This document shows positions 61,745 to 64,000 of a stretch of DNA of 64,000 bases, one piece after another. Where the stretch lies: positions 124,001 through 188,000 of the forward strand of contig NZ_JBEPTM010000007.1 in assembly GCF_040549525.1 (NCBI RefSeq), in the 5' to 3' direction. This stretch comes from Lacisediminihabitans sp040549525 (GTDB lineage Bacteria > Actinomycetota > Actinomycetes > Actinomycetales > Microbacteriaceae). Each line of letters begins with the position of its first letter. Position 1 is the first letter of the stretch. The notes beneath the pieces were generated by a model. That model was given only the letters and a program-made list of their open reading frames with translations. It was not told the origin of the DNA and did not search any database. The translations under genes were made by a program, and so were the position numbers.

Positions 61745-61766
61745 TGTCTACTAAATGTCTACTTAA
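61745..61766. repeat. Direct repeat TGTCTACTAAA / TGTCTACTTAA (possible integrase arm sites)
   Basis: Two 11-base tandem copies lie just inside the element, 23 bases from the helicase gene end. Similar GTCTACT repeats flank tRNA-linked sites for tyrosine integrases in actinobacteria as far as I recall; this is inference. Confidence 0.4.
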
Positions 61767-61789
61767 CCCTCCGCGAGCGTCTACGATCG

Positions 61790-64000
61790 CTACCGCCCGA
61801 TCCCGCGCTCGGGGCGCCTCAGCCCGCCGACGGGCGGGCGATGGGTGAAGTCGTGGAGCTGCGCGGCATGTGCTTGCCGCTCAGCGAGGATGCGTTCGGC
61901 GACCGCGTGTTGCGCCTGCTGCTGCTCGATGCGGGCACGGATGCGCTGCGTGGCCTCGACTGGCGGCAGGGCCTCGATCGCGGCGAGGTTACCGCGGGCG
62001 TCGTCGGCGCGCTCCCGCCACCGGGCAGCCTGTCCCTGAACGGTGCGTGGGGTGCGGTCGCCGAGCACCTCTCGAACAAGGGCGGCTCGCGCCTTCATCC
62101 GTCGGGTGCTGAGGAGACCCTGCTCCGCCCGTGCGTCGTCGGCGCGTGTGCGCGCCTCGGTCACGCGCGGGTCAGCGTCGGCCTCTCCTGCAGCGATCGA
62201 TGCGGCCCACGGTTCGACAAGGGCGAGCGTCTCGGGCAGCGGTCCCCAACGCTTTCGCGCGGCGGTTTCGATGCTTTGATGCTCGTCGATGGCGGCGTGC
62301 AGGGTGCGAGCTGCGGTGCGCTTGCGGAGTCCGCGCGCCGTGCGGAGGGCGTCCGCTGCTTCCCACCTACGGCCTCGCGCGGCGAGGGAGGCGGTCGCGT
62401 CGGCGGTGGCCTGCTCGATGAGTGGGGCTGCGACCCCGAGCAGCACTCTCGCGGAGTGTGCTTCGGCTGATGCGACGAGCACGTCGTGCTCGTTTTCCTC
62501 GGCTTGGTGCGTGTGTTGCTGGCTGTGCAGTGCGACCGCAGCGCGCTCCCACCTCGCCGCCTCTCGATCGGCGCGCTCGAGCTGTTCGGTGAGGCGGGCG
62601 CGCTCTGCGTTGACGAAGCGGACCGGTCCATCCGGGACCAGTCCGGCGATGCTGTCGCGTGCCGCCTGGGTCGCAACGATGAGTCCGCGGTCGGCGCGAT
62701 CGCGTTCGAGCGCGCTGACGAACTGTTCGCGCGCGTCACCGAGATCGCTGGCGACGACGTGCAGCCGGTTGGCGTCGCGGCCGCGGGTCATGCCGACGTA
62801 AACACCGGAGGCGTCGAGCATGTCGGAGAGGACCGTGTGCGATTCGTCCGCCGTCGTACCCTGCACCCCGTAGGCGGTGGAGGCATAGGCCAGGTGCGTG
62901 TATTGAACCACGTACTCGGCCGGGAGTCTGACGGTGCGCTGCCGCTTCCGGCCGGTCGCGTTCTCCTTCGCCCACACCGTCCCATCGTCGCCCACGGCCT
63001 GGACGATCCAGGTCTGCCGGTTTGCCACCTGCACGTCGTTGTCGTTCTTTCGGGTCTGGATGACATCCCCCGCGCCGATCGTGAGCCCGTCGCTGCCGGT
63101 AGTGGTGCGTGTATTCGCCACCAAACCAACCTGGACGCGCTCCTCGCGAATGCGCAAGTTGAGTTCACTCGCCTCGTCGTTGGTGGCGACCGTGATGGCG
63201 TCGCAGCCCCGCGCACCGCGCGCGATCATCTCCTGCGCAGCATCCGCACTCGCGTGTAATACGACGAGGCCCAGAGCGTGTAGTCGGTCAAATAGCATCG
63301 CCGGGTTCTCGCCGGCCCGCATCTGCACCGTCAGTTCGGCGTAGTCCGGATCGGTGAAGCGATGCACGGTCGTCATGTCGTATGTGTGATCCGAGAGTTG
63401 CGCTGCGATATCGAGCACACCACCGCGTCCGACGGCGGCAAGCTGTGCCCGGTCCCCCACCAACGCGACGGTTGCCCCGTGCTCGTCTGCGACGGTGAGA
63501 AGAGCGAGAGCGGTGTCCTGGTCGAGCATCCCGGCCTCATCGACCACGATCCGCTCTCCATAGACGAGTTGCGCGCCCTTCGACGGCCCGGCGTAGGTCG
63601 CACCCGTCTCCGGATCGGTGTCACCAAGGCCCAGGCGAGACCACACGCCGTCGCGGTTCCACCGCCATCCGTGCGCATGAACCAGCTTCGCCACGCTATC
63701 GGTTGGCACACCGAGTTCCTGATGGGCGACGTCGGCGGCCTTCTTCGTCGGCGTCACCACACGGACCGGACGACCCTCCGCGGCCGCCGCTTCAATTGCC
63801 GCGCCGAGCATGGTGGTCTTGCCTGCGCCCGCGGCTCCCTCCACGACCACTAGCGGATCGTCCGATGCAATCGCAGCCGCCGCACGCTCCTGCTCTGCGT
63901 CGAGGTCGCGCCAGCGTGCCAAGGGGATTAGATCCGGTACGCGGCGTACGCCGCCCGTTGCACGTGCCTGGAGCATGTCGCGCAGCGCCGTCTCTACAGC
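61790..64000 (-). CDS. traA: MobF/TraA-like conjugative relaxase, helicase part (5' cut by window)
   Basis: At least 736 residues are visible and the frame is open to the window edge, so the N-terminus (probably the relaxase domain) is missing. The visible part is a RecD/TraI-like helicase: Walker A VEGAAGAGKTTMLG, Walker B IVVDEAGML, VALVGDRAQLAAVG and a late YAYASTAYGVQGTT-like and YVGMTRGR segment (helicase motifs V and VI). A long helical, Arg/Ala/Glu-rich tail follows (coiled-coil-like). It should nick and unwind element DNA during transfer. Confidence 0.85.
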   Translation of the reverse strand, partial: AVETALRDMLQARATGGVRRVPDLIPLARWRDLDAEQERAAAAIASDDPLVVVEGAAGAGKTTMLGAAIEAAAAEGRPVRVVTPTKKAADVAHQELGVPTDSVAKLVHAHGWRWNRDGVWSRLGLGDTDPETGATYAGPSKGAQLVYGERIVVDEAGMLDQDTALALLTVADEHGATVALVGDRAQLAAVGRGGVLDIAAQLSDHTYDMTTVHRFTDPDYAELTVQMRAGENPAMLFDRLHALGLVVLHASADAAQEMIARGARGCDAITVATNDEASELNLRIREERVQVGLVANTRTTTGSDGLTIGAGDVIQTRKNDNDVQVANRQTWIVQAVGDDGTVWAKENATGRKRQRTVRLPAEYVVQYTHLAYASTAYGVQGTTADESHTVLSDMLDASGVYVGMTRGRDANRLHVVASDLGDAREQFVSALERDRADRGLIVATQAARDSIAGLVPDGPVRFVNAERARLTEQLERADREAARWERAAVALHSQQHTHQAEENEHDVLVASAEAHSARVLLGVAAPLIEQATADATASLAARGRRWEAADALRTARGLRKRTAARTLHAAIDEHQSIETAARKRWGPLPETLALVEPWAASIAAGEADADPRVTEARTRADDARAEQGLLSTRRMKARAALVREVLGDRTPRTVQGQAARWRERADDARGNLAAIEALPPVEATQRIRARIEQQQAQHAVAERILAERQAHAAQLHDFTHRPPVGGLRRPERGIGR

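Larger units (their letters stand above)
61431..61789. other. 359-base non-coding junction
   Basis: The gap holds the terminator, a 3' tRNA fragment, stem-loops that mimic a D arm (61604-61618) and an anticodon arm (61578-61597), the inverted repeat CGGGTC-N5-GACCCG (61711-61727) and the direct repeats near 61745. I see no gene. The stretch 61620-61700 is AT-richer than its surroundings. Confidence 0.6.
61546..64000. mobile_element. End of a putative tRNA-integrated conjugative element
   Basis: Host sequence with a 3' tRNA fragment meets a MobF/TraA-type helicase gene. The orientation of the fragment implies that the intact tRNA and the integrase lie at the other end, to the right of the window. 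Only about 2.4 kb is visible. Confidence 0.55.

Overview
The window is high-GC DNA with dense genes, frequent GTG starts and many stop/start overlaps. Eleven genes begin 6-7 bases after a TANNNT-type -10 hexamer, which implies leaderless transcripts. Gene content (actinobacterial isocitrate lyase and malate synthase A beside a RamB-type regulator, LytR-CpsA-Psr protein, DUF3566 protein, DUF3516 helicase) points to an actinobacterium. Microbacteriaceae is my best guess, by inference only.

Left part (1-27986). The window opens inside a GH15 glycosidase. It continues with a dienelactone-hydrolase-like enzyme, an aldo/keto reductase, an OmpR-type two-component pair, and two small envelope proteins that share a 400-base regulatory gap rich in inverted repeats. 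Next come a FUSC-like exporter with a hydrolase, assorted redox enzymes, an M20 amidohydrolase, a UbiA prenyltransferase, a three-gene hydrolase/MFS efflux operon, a secreted protein, a peroxiredoxin, a tyrosine phosphatase, a Ski2-like helicase coupled to a nucleoside hydrolase, a hydrolase-membrane fusion, and an SDR with a zinc-ribbon insert and no catalytic Tyr. The part ends with a processive GT2 synthase coupled to a secreted GH18/chitin-binding protein, a likely surface-polysaccharide unit.

Middle part (28323-48944). A RamB-like regulator is divergent from aceA-aceB (glyoxylate shunt). A palindromic repeat follows, then seven tightly packed genes for alcohol/acyl-CoA metabolism (ADH, SDR, MaoC, membrane protein, thioesterase, phosphotransferase, acyl-CoA dehydrogenase). 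An Lrp regulator is divergent from ocd-ctlX (citrulline/ornithine to proline). Then come SDR/epimerase genes, a membrane-anchored esterase, an orphan DUF3566 protein, and a TetR-SDR cluster divergent from an NADP oxidoreductase, with a palindromic operator between them.

Right part (48948-64000). An AAA ATPase is coupled to a PrmC-like methyltransferase. It is followed by a hydrolase, a flavin monooxygenase, an LCP protein, a DUF2090 aldolase-like protein, a universal stress protein coupled to a P-type ATPase, a Ser/Thr kinase-GAF protein, an FMN-binding/ferric-reductase pair and a small membrane protein. At about 61546 the chromosome meets a 3' tRNA fragment. Beyond it lie putative integrase arm repeats and a MobF/TraA-like helicase that runs off the window, so the last 2.4 kb looks like the end of an integrative conjugative element. 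I saw no CRISPR array, rRNA, intact tRNA or insertion sequence.
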